Part shown: in pieces, positions 24,770-36,987 of the stretch
Layout: every line of letters starts with the position of its first letter
Numbering within the stretch: the first letter of the stretch is position 1
Assembly (NCBI GenBank): GCA_032988165.1
Contig: JANTQF010000229.1
Span: 1 to 55,423 of the forward strand
Length of the DNA: 55,423 nucleotides
Reading direction: 5' to 3'
Origin: Emmonsiellopsis sp. PD_33
Taxonomy: Eukaryota; Ascomycota; Eurotiomycetes; Onygenales; Ajellomycetaceae
The notes under the pieces: model-generated
Databases searched by the model: none
Told to the model about the DNA's origin: nothing
Seen by the model: only the letters and a program-made list of their open reading frames with translations
Position numbers and translations under genes: made by a program

Positions 24770-25540
24770 TTATAGCCTAAATAAGGAATATCCATTTCTA
24801 TATTCATTTTAATTATGTGTTCTTGAAGCTAGCTATGACTCATCCTCTGAGTGCTTATTTAGCTCTTAAAACTCTTCATCTGAGGACTCATCTAATACTA
24901 CAACACTAGCTACTAATAATTATGAAGAGTCTGGCTTGGCATGCTATTATTCTTCCTTTTTCCACTAGAGCCTATTATGAGTATTAAGAGCCATGATTAT
25001 TAGGCTGTCAATATCATATTAACTAGGGCATCTAATATAGAATGAAAGATAAATATTAATTTTAGTTCATAAAAACTTGACTACCTTCTTATTAACCTAA
25101 TGAATACAATTCATTATCATAGAGGTATCCTTGATGAAGTTATGATTCAGCATTTTTTTCCTTAGGTGATGAAATTGTGGAAAGTCATATTTACTATAGA
25201 GTGTGTGTCTAAGAGAATCAAAAAATATCTTGAAGTATTCTTATGGGGATTTAGAGCATGAATTGTATGGCTTTAAAAAGAGTTTATTATATTCAAGATG
25301 TTGTTCTGAATTCTTAGTCAGTGATTATAAGAGTTACTAGAGGTTAAAGACAATTAACATATATTTATACTGATTGATGGTATTTTCCAGTGACTAGATA
25401 TATTATACTTGATGATATAATGTAAATATAAGCATGGTATTTAACTCAGTAGACTAATAGTAGTAGAGGAGAATTTACTGTTTAATTGCACAAGCTCTGC
25501 AATCAAGGTTACAGCTGTGTTCTGTATGCTTGTTAGTAAC
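24770..25540 (-). pseudogene. Retrotransposon Gag-like remnant
   Basis: On the minus strand the frame reads SLRHTLYSKYDFP, HHLRKKMLNHNFIKD, then RCPS*YDIDSLIIMALNTHNRL near 25040. The last part resembles the 'lxxxaixxDNRLyE' segment that ends Gag capsid domains of Ty3/gypsy elements. An acidic stretch (VVVLDESSDEEF) follows. No matching pol lies downstream on this strand in the window. The neighbouring LTR retrotransposon is inserted at 25547, close to its upstream end, so the remnant may have been split by it. Assignment rests on one motif and is tentative. Confidence 0.4.
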
Positions 25541-25546
25541 TAGTAG

Positions 25547-25865
25547 TGTAGTGGGGATCCACCATCAGGTCAGATCAATTTTTTGCCAAGACTTTTTACC
25601 ATCAAGCACAGCCATGAAGATAGATATTTTCCTTTCATTGCAAGATTTCATCTGTTCATTTATGAATTTCTCATGCATGTGTATGCTTCTTTGAGATAGA
25701 TCTTTTATTTCTTTTGTATGTTATTTTATCATTCTATTATTATATTGTTTTGTACTATAGATTGCCAATACATTCCTCTACTTCAACATTAATATCAATT
25801 CTTTTCTTGTGTTTGCTGCTGCCCTATTTGGTGCTACCTGACACACACACTTCATTCCTGCTTTA
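25547..25865 (+). repeat. 5' LTR
   Basis: 319 bases, TGTAGTGGGGATCCACCATC at the left end and CCTGCTTTA at the right (probably once CA). It aligns without gaps to 36665-36983. It has runs such as tagatattttcctttcattg and ctttgagatagatcttttat that are identical between copies. Differences are transitions. Confidence 0.93.
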
Positions 25866-25866
25866 T

Positions 25867-25882
25867 TGGTGCACACAATTAG
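25867..25882 (+). other. Putative primer binding site
   Basis: TGGTGCACACAATTAG begins one base after the 5' LTR. A TGG start complementary to the CCA end of a tRNA is the normal layout. The tRNA cannot be named because the site has itself been mutated (no CpG remains). Confidence 0.55.
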
Positions 25883-26487
25883 AAATATGAATGGATGAAC
25901 AGATGGTAGTATTAATATAGATAACTATACTAAGTTTTTTTTTCCTTTTTTCTTTTCTTTTGTTAAGTGTATTACTCAACATAATTCTCTTATTTCAGTT
26001 TGTAATAGGCCTATTTAGTTGGAGCAGGCCCACAGTCTTGCAGCTGCACTAATAGTAATACTACCAGAAGAAAACTTTAAAGAATGGACTCACTGAACTA
26101 TTAAATCCATCAAGTCATTCCTCAATAAATGTAGACTCCAGTGAGAAGAAAAATCTACAGTAGATCTTACAGTTCCTTCTCTTCCTTAAATCTCTGAATC
26201 TTTATCTACAAAAAGATATAGATATTATTATCATTATTAATTTGTTTCTCATTTATAAATAAGAGTTACTTATCTATTCATTTCTCCATTAATATATATC
26301 TTCTAAGTACACTCAGTCAGACTCCATTACACATCATTAAACTCAGTCAGGAAAAGTATTAGCTCTACCATCAAAAATCAAGATCAACAGTGAGAAGATG
26401 TTTAGCTCTACTAATTCCTCATTAGGTCTGCTTACATCTAGTAGTGCCTTGCCTCCTAAAAGTAGAATAATTTATTAGTAGCTTATC

Positions 26488-28854
26488 ATGCCTATATTAG
26501 TTCCTAGATCTCTTAGAGCCCTCTCTTTTGATGGGAAGGATGTCACTCAGTTTATTAATCAGTTTAATGCTATACTGAAGCTGCACTATATTTCTGAGGA
26601 TGAAGTCTTAATAGTTTTGCACAACTATTATTTTATAAAACTGTAAGATCATGTAGATTAGCTGATGAAGAACCTGCAAATCTGGACAAAAATTAAGGCT
26701 AGATTAATGTTAGAGTTCTAATAGAATAATACTTATCAGTAGATGTATAATCAAATCTACCTGAATACTCTATTTAATTTCAAATAATCTTTCAGCTGAG
26801 ATATTCTCACTTTCTGCTATCAATTCTATGCCATCACTGAGCTACTAATTAGCCAGAATGAAATTCAGAAATCTCTTGCCTGCCAGTTGTTCTTATAAGG
26901 CCTACCTAATGAAGTTCACAAGAAGACTTTTTATAAGGCTAGGTTTGACTAAAACAACCCATCTGAGTGGAAGATTTCAAAGGTTTGCAAAGCTACAGCT
27001 GAATCTCAGAAAGTTAAGGAAAAGATAGCCTAGATAATCACACTTGATTTGGGTTTTTATATGATGCTACTTACTTAGCTATTTTTTACTCAATCTATCT
27101 TCAATTTATCTACTCTGACTGTGTTAAGACCTTAAGTGGCTCTCTCTGCACTGCCTGCTTCTTCTGATTCAGCTTTAAGGAATTTAAATGATAGCTTGCT
27201 TGAATCTCTCATCAACTAGATGAATGTACTGTTACTGGCCATCATAGGTTTCCAATAGTAGAAGAATATACAATAATCAGCTGTAATGTCATACATTCTC
27301 ACCCACCAGAGATCTATCAATCCTACTTGAGATCTCACAAACATTTCTTATTATAGGATATAGTATAGCTCTGGTAGTCCATATCAACCTCAATCTGAAA
27401 GTATGTTATAATATGATTACCCTCCTCATGCCTGTTGGGGTTACAGTGACTCCTCTCACATACTTCCTTAGTGTCTCTAAATTAATAAGCTAATTGACCA
27501 GGAAAAGATTCATTAAAATAAAATGGGTAAATATTTTAATAGACATGTAATGTAGCACAGCCTAAAGATTAATATGAACTAATATAAATCACATATCATT
27601 ATCATTAAGTATGCTTTTGAGTAGAGATCTACACCTCCTATTATCCCATCAGCAGTAAAACTTCATAATGATGATAGCATCCTTATTTCCTCTGACAGTA
27701 GCCTATTACCTGCAGTTAATTTTATCAGCATATGTAATGTCAGGTTTGAAAGTAGTGCAGAAGAAGGTAACTTGAACAGCAAAGTAGAAGAGGTTACTAG
27801 TATAATGATTACTCAGGCTGCTGTAGGGAACAGTAAGGGTAAAAGATCAGCTACTGATAAAAATCAATTTATATTCTCTAATTAGATTGAAAAGGAGAAA
27901 GCCCTATCTTCCACTCATTCTCAAAGAGCTAATTGCTATTTAGATGGCTCTTAAAAATTAGTTTTATTTGCTAAGGATATTATTTTACCTTCATCTGATC
28001 CCAATGAATCACAGATCCTTCTTAATAGCTAACTTCAGAAAGAAATACTAACTCAGCTGATTGATGAAGCTATACCTAATGTTAAGATAGTTAAAGTATC
28101 TGAGATTCAGAAGAAAATCATCCTCTATCATCCTAGAAAGTCTAAAGAGCTGAAACTATCTGCTAAAATGAGAGATAAGGAGAATCATACTACTGCAACT
28201 CAGACAGTCTTTAAGAAAATTATATGTCAAGAGATCACTGAAATTTAGCTTAAGAATATTATAGCCTACTTTATCTAGCTGTAGTAGACATTCTTCCAGA
28301 ATCTTCCAGCTGAAGTTTAATAGCATATAATTAAGAAAGAATCTACTAGAGTCTCCTTTGTTTAGCTCTTTCATCATATCTCAGAATATGATCCTCAGTG
28401 GAACCTGATGTTCATTGGCTATATCAAGTTTTCTATTAGTATTGAAAAGAGTTGGATCAAAGCTATATTTAATGGCAGGGTAGAGATCAACTGCATGATA
28501 AAGAGTACTACCTTAAGTCTCAGTTTGATCATTCAGAAAGACACTCTCAAGCTAATTCTCAGCACTGATAGTCAGCACAGTAGTATCATTAGAATCTATA
28601 AGAATATCTCAGTTCATATTAAATCTATATCTATACCTCAAACCTTCTTCATTCTAGAGTGTAGTTCCCATGAGTGCATTCTAGGCTGCCTCTATGAAAA
28701 TGTGACTCAGTTAGTGTAATAGATAGATAATGTGGATGGCATCACTATCACAGTTTTCAACCCAGATAATAAAACTAATTAGGTCTCCTTTCTTGATTAT
28801 TTTTCAGAAGATTATGGTGACAGGCAGCTGAATGATCTTCATAGCAAGCATTAA
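26488..28854 (+). pseudogene. gag-protease of the LTR retrotransposon, RIP-degraded
   Basis: ATG 26488 opens MPILVPRSLRALSFDGKDVT, followed by VTQFINQFNAI, the usual start of a fungal gypsy Gag. The capsid region has FCYQFYAIT and ACQLFL*GLPNEV. A CCHC zinc knuckle at 27433-27474 reads CWGYSDSSHILP*C, its second Cys changed to Tyr. The aspartic protease follows: the active-site segment at ~28468 reads FNGRVEIN where DG-AEIN is expected, so the catalytic Asp is now Asn. A later hydrophobic segment is FFILECSSHECILGC. The frame ends at TAA 28852-28854, about 789 codons. It would have packaged element RNA and matured the polyprotein. Confidence 0.82.
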
Positions 28855-29645
28855 TTTTTAAACTAGAGGTATTAAATCTGACTGATCTTTATGATAATGA
28901 TAATAAGTAAAGAGATGAAGTCAGAGTCAGTAGCATTAGTGTGATAGATAGTAGGGTAGAAATTCTGCTGCATAAGAGTAATGAGAGAGAATCCAGTTAA
29001 TTATAATTTCTCAGCTCAGAGCTAATAAATACCTCCAGCCAATTAGAGGTTGCTATTTAATTATCTTAGAAATCTCTACTATATATTTTCATCATTTTAT
29101 AATAGTACTTTCAGTTATTCTTATATGCTACATTTCCTTTCTTGTAGCACCCTATCTCTAAAATTCATCAAGTTTGTGACATATAATTGCACAACCTTCC
29201 TCTCTATAATTCCACTGAGCCTTCTCCTCAATCTTACCACCTGATTGTCACCACACTATACAAATAGAAGGCAGATAAGATTCAGCCCCTCAATATGCTA
29301 GTAATAGATGAAGGGATGCCTAATAAGATAGATTAATAGAGAGAGATTCATCAGAAATGATATTAAGACAACATCAAATCTATAAAGAATCTGCCTTTAT
29401 CTTATGACCACCTGATTACACCTCATTTCTCAGATTGCCTACATGGCTCTTGCCTCACACTCAATAGAATAGAAAAGCTTTGAATTGGATCAATTTTGAC
29501 ACCTTAGGAATGCAAGCTGCTGATTGAGATCTTACTCAAGTGGGAGAAAGTATTAGTATGAAGCTTCAGTAATTATAGAAAACTAGCTGAGAAAGTCTCT
29601 CCACCAATTAGGATTCATGCTGTTGAGTATAAAGTATGATAGGCC

Positions 29646-32450
29646 CCTAAGTTTTCTGTTCCTCAAAAATTACTACTAATAGTTATAGAAATGCTTCACA
29701 AGCAAGTTGATTCTAGTATCTTCAAACATTATTATAATTTATATTAGAATAAATAATTCTTCATCAAGAAGAAGAAGTCTGAGAAATACCAAATTATTAA
29801 TACTTGTATGGATATAAATATTATTATAGTTCAGAATGCCTATATCCCTCCCAGTGCTAATATTTTTATAGAAGATTTTATTAGGTAAGTCATCATCAGC
29901 ATAATGGATTTCTTTTTCAGATACAATCAGATCACTTTGCATGAGAATAGTTATAACATGACTGCCTTCTAAACCCCAATCAGCCTTCTTCATCAGATAA
30001 TATTATTATAGAGTGCTATAAATTTTATTACTATCTTCTGCTAAGTCATAGCTTACATTCTCTATTCAAACATTCCCCATCAGACAGATAATTTCATGGA
30101 TAATATTAGTATGAAAGGTCCATAATCTCAGTATAATAATAAGGAGGTCATGCTAGAAATTTACTAGTTTATTTTGAAGTATCTTTAAAATCTGAATCAG
30201 ACTCTGATTAGCATCAAGCTCTCAAACACATATATCTAGATTGTAAAATCTGAGTTCAGCTGCTCTAGCATGATTCTCATTGAATATATTATTAATGCTG
30301 ACAGGCATTACCCTGAGGCCACCAAAATTATTAAAATCATTGAATGGTTTGAACTAACTGAGATCTCTGGAGCTCATACCTTTATTAGTGTTTATATGTA
30401 TTATTACATCTAGATCTCAAACTTTGCCCTCATTTCCAACTCAATTTATTCACTGTTCAAGAAAAATGCCTTTTTCCTCTAGGGACCCAAGCAATTAAAT
30501 GCCATATTAGTTCTGAAGACAGCACTGATGACTGCCCCTACTCTACACTGCATTGATTATTCTAAAGGTGCTGGAGATATTATGATCACAACTGATGCTA
30601 GTAAATATAACTAGAGAGGAACACTGAGCTAGTAAGATGTTGAGAATAGAAAGCTTCATCCCTACTAATATGAGAGTAAGATTTAGAGCTCAGTAGAGAT
30701 GAAATATGATATAGAAAAATAAGAATGCCAAGCTATCCTCAAAATGTTGAAGAAATGCTAATATTACCTATATGACATTTACTTCATTCTTAAAACTAAT
30801 ATAAAAATTTTGGTTGCTTAACTCAACCAGACAGCCACTGATCTTCCTGATGTTCTGATAATCAATTAGCTTATATGGATTTAAATGTTCAATTTTGATG
30901 TCTATCACATTTCTAATTGAATTCATAGTGCTACTGATGGTCTTTCTCAACAACTACCTACTAATAGTAAGGTATCTGAGGATTAGAACATCAATGAATT
31001 TATTGAGGTAGAACTCAATTACATCAGTATAGCTTCTACCACTATTCCTAATTTTGAAGTTCCTGATGATACTAACAGTGAAGAATCTTATGTTCTTTCA
31101 CCCTCCTATTCTGATCATAGTAAATTGATTGCTAGATACCTCATTACTCTGAAGCAGCCTGATGATATTCCTCACAAGATCTTCCTGAAATGGCACAAAC
31201 ATGCACTGAACTATATGGTGTATGGGCAATATCTATTTTGCTGGTTAGATAAAGAGATTCTACTAAGATGCATAGTAGATGATCTGGATGAACAGAAGAA
31301 AATCATTACTTAAATATATAATAAGTCTGACTATAAAGGCTGCAAGGCAATCAACCACAAGGTCTCTTAATAATATTAGTGGGAAGGCTTGTTCAGTGAG
31401 ATCAAAACATACTGCAAGAGATATTATGAGTGTTAATTTTAGAAAAGTAACTACCTTGAGGAACTTCTATATCTGACTCACTGTAACTATCTGTGGGATA
31501 AGTGATGTATCAATGTTATTAAGTTTCTGAAGAATCAGGGGAAATTATGTGCAATTATTACTCAGAATGATCTTACTGGCTGGGTTGAAGACCAGCCCCT
31601 TATGCATGCTAAGACTAAATATATAGTGTAATTTATTTATGAGAATATCATATACTAACATGACTGTTTCTAAGAAATGATTTGTGATGGTAGGTCAGAA
31701 AATCAGAAGTGGACTAGGATTCTCACTATTAAGTATCATGTCAGGTAAATAATGATTTCACCATACAATGTGAAAGTAAATAGCATGGTTGAATGTGACT
31801 ACTACTCTATTTCAGATGTACTAGTAAAGCTTGCTGCAGATAGGAGGAATTAGATTAATTATTTCCACTCAGTGCTGTGAGCAGATTATATCTTCATTTA
31901 ACAGTTAATAGGTAAGACATCATTCTATTTATAATATAATTATAATGTTATCCTTCCTGTTGAGCTTGAGATACTAACATGGCAAATACTTTCATAGCAT
32001 ACTATTTACTCTCATGCCAACTTGATATACATGTGGATTCAACAGTTAAAGAGATGGAATGAGAATCTGAAGGAGGCAGTCTTTCACCTACAGCACACAT
32101 GAGAGAAAAATTGAGATTTATTTGATGAAATCAAGTAGTTAGTATGCAATTTAGTTCAGGTGGGAGATCTTATTCTTCTGCATGACATCAAAATAGAGAC
32201 ATCCTATTTCATTAAACTTAACTTCCAATGATTGAGTCCATATTATGTACAAAAAATGAACCACAAGAAAGACACTTACTACCTTGAAGAACTAAATGGC
32301 ATATCATTCCACAGCATCACTATAAATAACTAGATAAAGAAATTTTACCTTCATAATGACTAAATGCCAGTAGTGTTGAATAATGCAGATCTAGTAGAGG
32401 ATAGCAGTAAGGAGGAAGAAGATGTGGGTGAAGAAGAGGATACTTTATAG
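29646..32450 (+). pseudogene. pol (RT-RNase H-integrase) of the LTR retrotransposon
   Basis: Frame 3 is recognisable from APKFSVPQKLL at 29646 to TAG 32448-32450. Reverse transcriptase: K*FFIKKKKSEKYQIINT (29750 onward), IISIMDFFFRYNQI, then the catalytic box FMDN (30093-30104), where FMDD is expected. RNase H: IMITTDASKYN (~30580), SVEMKYDIEK, ILKMLKKC*YYLYD, with a C-terminal stretch ATDGLSQQLPT. Integrase: DLTGWVEDQPL (~31570), MICDGRSENQKW (~31680), ISPYNVKVNSMVE (~31750), and a C-terminal EEEDVGEEED tail. The start lies between 28855 and 29646 but cannot be fixed. The catalytic Asp to Asn change and many stops make it inactive. Confidence 0.85.
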
Positions 32451-32949
32451 TCTCTAATTTCTTATAATAAAAGTTTTACAGTTATTATCTGACTACTATA
32501 TTTATTTTCTTATTCCATTCATTCTTTCTTTATTTTCTTTATTTAACTATATCCACTCATCAGTTTATTTTCTTTATTAGCTGTCTCTTTGTGATTTAAA
32601 TACTAGTATGAGTAATATATTAGGATCTGAATGCATCTTCACATTTCTTTACAGTTTTCTTTATCTCTTTCATTTTATGATTATTAAAATGGTAGTATGT
32701 CTTTCTTTCTCTCTTATTTTACTGGTTACAGCCACCTTTGCATCTCACATTTAAAAAACTATAAGAATATACTTTATCCTGTATTTCTTTCTACTTTTCC
32801 TTCATCATCATCACAGATATCTCAGTCTTACTCTTGAACTAACCTATACTAACACATAATAATGCTATATCTATAATTTCCCTCACTTCCTTTCTGTAAA
32901 ATGTCAAATTGCTAAAATCTGCATGCCCTGACCTTAAAGCCTACTAACT

Positions 32950-35710
32950 CCCTTACCTTAATTAAGTATGGGAAGAAAAAGTTGTCAACCATCAGGAAGA
33001 TTCAGAAGTATATTAATACTCTTAACAGGCATGTAGCTCTATATTACTAGATCTAGTGTGAAATCATCAATCTGATTATGAGCAGGCATGAAGATAGAGA
33101 GGAGGAGGTTACTATATATTTTAAATGAATGAAGAAGGATAAAACCTAACAGATAATAGTATCTAAAGCTGACTTTCACCACTAGATAGTGGAGATCTAT
33201 CACATAGTAGAGACAGTCAGAGTTTACTAAAATCACACTTCAGAAGGGTATAAAACTTGTGTGAAACACTGGGGAAAGGCTATTACTAATAAATTCTAGT
33301 TAATACTAAAGAAGGATAAATAATGTAGATATACAGTAATTCTCACAAGGAATTATAACTATTTATCTACAGTGAGGAGAATCAACTAGGTAATATGAAT
33401 TTAGTTATCTCAAAATCCTGAGAAGGGTAAAAAGCTTCACAAGAAACTAATGCTTTCAGATCTTGAGAATGCCTTAAGGCTAGATTTTATTAGCTCTAAG
33501 TTGAATATGAAAGCCATCTATACTACTAGACTTTATATTGATTCTAGTAGAATTCTTGCTGTAAATACCCTACTATCTTTCCCTGCACCTACTGACTCTT
33601 ACTCACTAATCTTCTTATTTCTATTCTCTTAAAATCTTCAGCATCAGCCTCCTTCAGCTTCATCATATAATTCTCATATAACTAGCTAAATACCTCTATC
33701 TTCTTCTTATCCTCCTCAGAATAATCACTACCATTCTGAATCAGTTCCCATATTCTCTTCTACTTTCTCACCTAGTACTTCTTAAAACCCTGACTCTGTT
33801 TCACCTACTTCTCACTCATAACATATCTCTAGCTAATTAGTTTCATTAATAGCTATCTCTCTATTTAATGTCAGTCTCTCTCATTTCACCAGCCTGTCAT
33901 CAGAAGAAATGGCAGAGCTTGAGAATTAAAGTGCTGATAAGGAGGATTCTGATGTTGCTAAAGCTGTTGAAAAGTATTAGAAGACTAGCTGTTATAGATG
34001 TATATATCATTAGAATGTCAAGTCTGTCTTGAAAGCTCAGCTCAACAATGTAAAGAAGCTAAATGATAGCTAGCTTGTTAAGCTTCTGAATTAGCTTATA
34101 AAGTTATCATCTTCTTTTTCTTTATACTATCATCATGTCATCAATCTTGAAGGGAAAATCAGTTTGCTGACTTAAAGTTTAGACTAGGTAGCTTTAACAT
34201 TCAGGCTCAAGGCTGTCATTAATAGTCATAGAAATTTTGATTAGATCCATATTACTAACAGTACTTTTCATTATTTTCATAAAGAGTATCATCTTACCCA
34301 CCCAGAGAACCTTCTTTAGATATATTATATGAAGCACACTGCTCTCCCTTTCATTGCTCCACTAAACTGAGCAAGCATGTTGAAGAATCTCAGCCTGGGA
34401 AGTATAAATATAAACCTCACACTGAATGGCTAGGATGCAGATGGCTCTTTATTTCTTCCAATTTTTTTTTAACTTTAAATGGAGATAGCTGTAGGAAATA
34501 TACTCACTACATACAACACACTCAGAAAGATGATAGCACATAAATGGGATATATACTCATTTTATTAGTAAAAAGATCAGAAGTCACTAAGATAGCTTCA
34601 CACAATACTCTATAGAATCATTCAGTAAATAATTCATCAGAACTCAGTTTACTATATCTGATATATTACTCTTTACCTGAATCACCAGATGAGGCTCATC
34701 TCTTACTCTTATTACATTAAGTTCACTAGAAAGGGGGATAGCATATTTTTCCAGCATATCAATATTAATATTTAGTACCTCACTGAGGAGAATTATAGTG
34801 TGAATATAATCTAAGAGTTTATTAATATGATAAATAAGGATCATGCAAACTGCATGACTGTAGTTCCTAGTATATATCACTGTGTCTCTGAGTGAAATCA
34901 CCAACTTCATGGAAGGGGGTTTCTAAATGGTAGAATTATTCAGAATGTCTCCCTATAGATACTCATTAATTAAGATTTATAGGATTTTAAGATCAGCTGA
35001 AAGATCATTTCTTATAAACAGGAAGATGCATAAATTACCATGCCACACATTTCTTATGAGAGTACTAACTCAGTTATAATTAAGTAGAGAATAATACTTT
35101 CATGGTTCATTAAGATCCAGGAAGACAGTAAGTCTTTAGAAGTTCTAGAAAGTAACATATAGGAGTAGCTCTTACAGGTAAATTAAGATCTCATTCATAA
35201 ACCTATAACATCCTCTAGCCTGCCTGTTCTGTATAGCAACATTTCTTATTACTTTCCTACTATTATAGCTGTGATGAGTCTTGATGTGCTTTCTGAAGCT
35301 TTAATTGAACATTAGTGATAAGATGATTTTTTAGTCTAGAGAGAGCAATAGATTCTTTTTGACCTGATATCTAATCAGCCAGCTAAGAATTACATTCTAA
35401 TCTGATGCAAGAGAGTTGTAGGGGCTGCAGTTCATATCTTCATAATTATAATAAATATTGAGAAGTAGCTGTTCAGTCAGTAGAGTTTCTTTTACTATTA
35501 TTATAATAATATTTCTCTTAATTCTATCATCAGTGATCATGTAGCTGCAGAAGGAGATGCCATTGAGATCCTAATCTATAGTTATAAGAAGATAGATATC
35601 AGCTAGCTGATCCAGCTAATTATAATTTTCTGTCTTAGGGCCAGGAAATGTTTCAGCCAATCAGAGCCTATCATTCTACCATAGTTGCTGCTCTTACCAC
35701 CACTGATGCA
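32950..35710 (+). pseudogene. Extra 3' coding-like region of the LTR retrotransposon
   Basis: Between pol and the 3' LTR, several frames look like mutated protein rather than noncoding DNA. Examples are KKLHKKLMLSDLENALRLDF (~33430) and SCYRCIYH*NVKSVLKAQLN (~33980). Further on are INLEGKISLLT*SLD (~34140), VMSLDVLSEALIEH (~35270) and HVAAEGDAIEILIYSYKKID (~35540). I do not recognise a domain, and no clear transmembrane envelope-type segment was seen. An additional gene in the env position, a captured host gene or a nested older element are all possible. Limits are approximate. Confidence 0.4.
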
Positions 35711-36649
35711 TGTTTATTTTTCCTTGCTGCATCACTTAGTTTGCTTTCTCTATGCTATGTTTTCTCTGTATCTTCCTTAGTTTCTTTTATTTTCTATGCA
35801 TAGTCTGTTGCTACTCTATGTTTATTTTTCTTGCTATATTTACTTTCCTTTCTATACTTACTCATCTATATATATCTCACTCTGTACCTTCTACTACTAA
35901 TTTTATCTATCATATTTTCTTTCTCTTTACTCTCTATTTTCCTTGTGTTTCTTTCTTCTTTATTACTCATATCACTCACCTCAATCTTCATTGCTATCTA
36001 TTACTAGCTACTCTGCCTACCTAGAGCACACCTTTTCTTTCCCTCATGATGGAACTATAGATCTTATCACATATAAAATTATTAGTATAAAGTCATGCAC
36101 TCACAGGCTGCTCTATCTACCTAGAGTATATCTTTCCTTCATTGTTAACTTGCTCATTCATTTCTCTGAGCCTTACTTCTACTCAGTAGTTTACACATTC
36201 TAGAGCTACACTCTACTCTCCCCTCATTTAGAAATCTCTTGTCAATTCTGTTTCAGCTCCCATCTCTATTCCTAGTCATGAAGGCTACTACCCTATAATT
36301 TCATGGTTCAAGCTGTTGATGAACCATCCTATCTAAACCTCTATCTAAAAATACCAGCTATATTTACTGCAGCCCAGAAGAGACTTCATTATTACTAACT
36401 TACCCATTCATCTCTAGGCTGCCTTTCTGCCTTAATACAGCTGCTTTCTTGCAAACAGACAATCTAATATACAGTGCATGGCCACTTATTAGCTAACTTT
36501 AGAACTACATAGTCAGATTGATTTTGAGATCACATATTCAGGGCCATTACTCTTACTGTAGAGCAAATCAATTTCAGGACAATATATTTAGATCTACTGC
36601 TCTCACTATAAAACTAAGCCATTCTTTTATTCATCAGATTAATAAATTA
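35711..36649. other. T-rich 3' untranslated part of the LTR retrotransposon
   Basis: Very pyrimidine-rich on the + strand (tttctctgtatcttccttag and similar). Open frames here read as hydrophobic Leu/Phe/Ser runs that follow from the T-rich composition, so they were not called genes. Four similar words, for example tattcagggccattactctt and tttagatctactgctctcac near 36540-36610, recur close to the polypurine tract. Confidence 0.45.
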
Positions 36650-36664
36650 GAAGGAGGAGAGATA
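36650..36664 (+). other. Putative polypurine tract
   Basis: gaaggaggagagata ends directly at the 3' LTR start. A purine run of 13 bases in this position is the expected plus-strand primer of an LTR retrotransposon. Confidence 0.65.
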
Positions 36665-36983
36665 TGTGATGGAGATCTACCATCAGATTAGATCAATTTT
36701 TCATCAAGGCTTTTCACTATCAAGTACAGCCATGAAGATAGATATTTTCCTTTCATTGCAAGACTTCATCTATTCATTCATGGATTTCTCATGCATGTAT
36801 ATGCTTCTTTGAGATAGATCTTTTATTTCTTTTGTGTGTTGCCTTATCATTTTATTACTGTGTTGTTTTGTACTATAGATTGCCAATATATTCCTCTACT
36901 TTGACATTAATATTAATTCTTTTTTTGTGTTTGTTACTGCCCTGTTCAGTGCTATCTGACACACACACTCCATCCCCACTTCA
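36665..36983 (+). repeat. 3' LTR
   Basis: 319 bases, TGTGATGGAGATCTACCATC to CCCCACTTCA. It is collinear with the 5' LTR, same length. It is followed by GTAG, the target duplication also found before the 5' LTR. Confidence 0.93.
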
Positions 36984-36987
36984 GTAG

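Larger units (their letters stand above)
25547..36983 (+). mobile_element. 11.4-kb Ty3/gypsy LTR retrotransposon with both LTRs
   Basis: The element is bounded by two 319-bp LTRs (25547-25865 and 36665-36983) starting TGT; the right one ends CA. GTAG is duplicated at 25543-25546 and 36984-36987. A tRNA primer site follows the left LTR and a polypurine tract precedes the right one. Order inside is gag with zinc knuckle, protease, reverse transcriptase, RNase H, integrase, then about 4.2 kb of further sequence before the 3' LTR. gag-protease is in frame 1 and pol in frame 3, so expression would have needed a frameshift or a separate start. It is longer than typical 5-7 kb gypsy elements because of the extra 3' region. 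All domains carry RIP-type lesions. Confidence 0.9.

Noticed and set aside
35752..36203. Overlapping hydrophobic frames resembling membrane proteins
   Set aside because: Produced by T/C-rich DNA in the 3' untranslated part of the LTR element; two overlapping frames are equally open.
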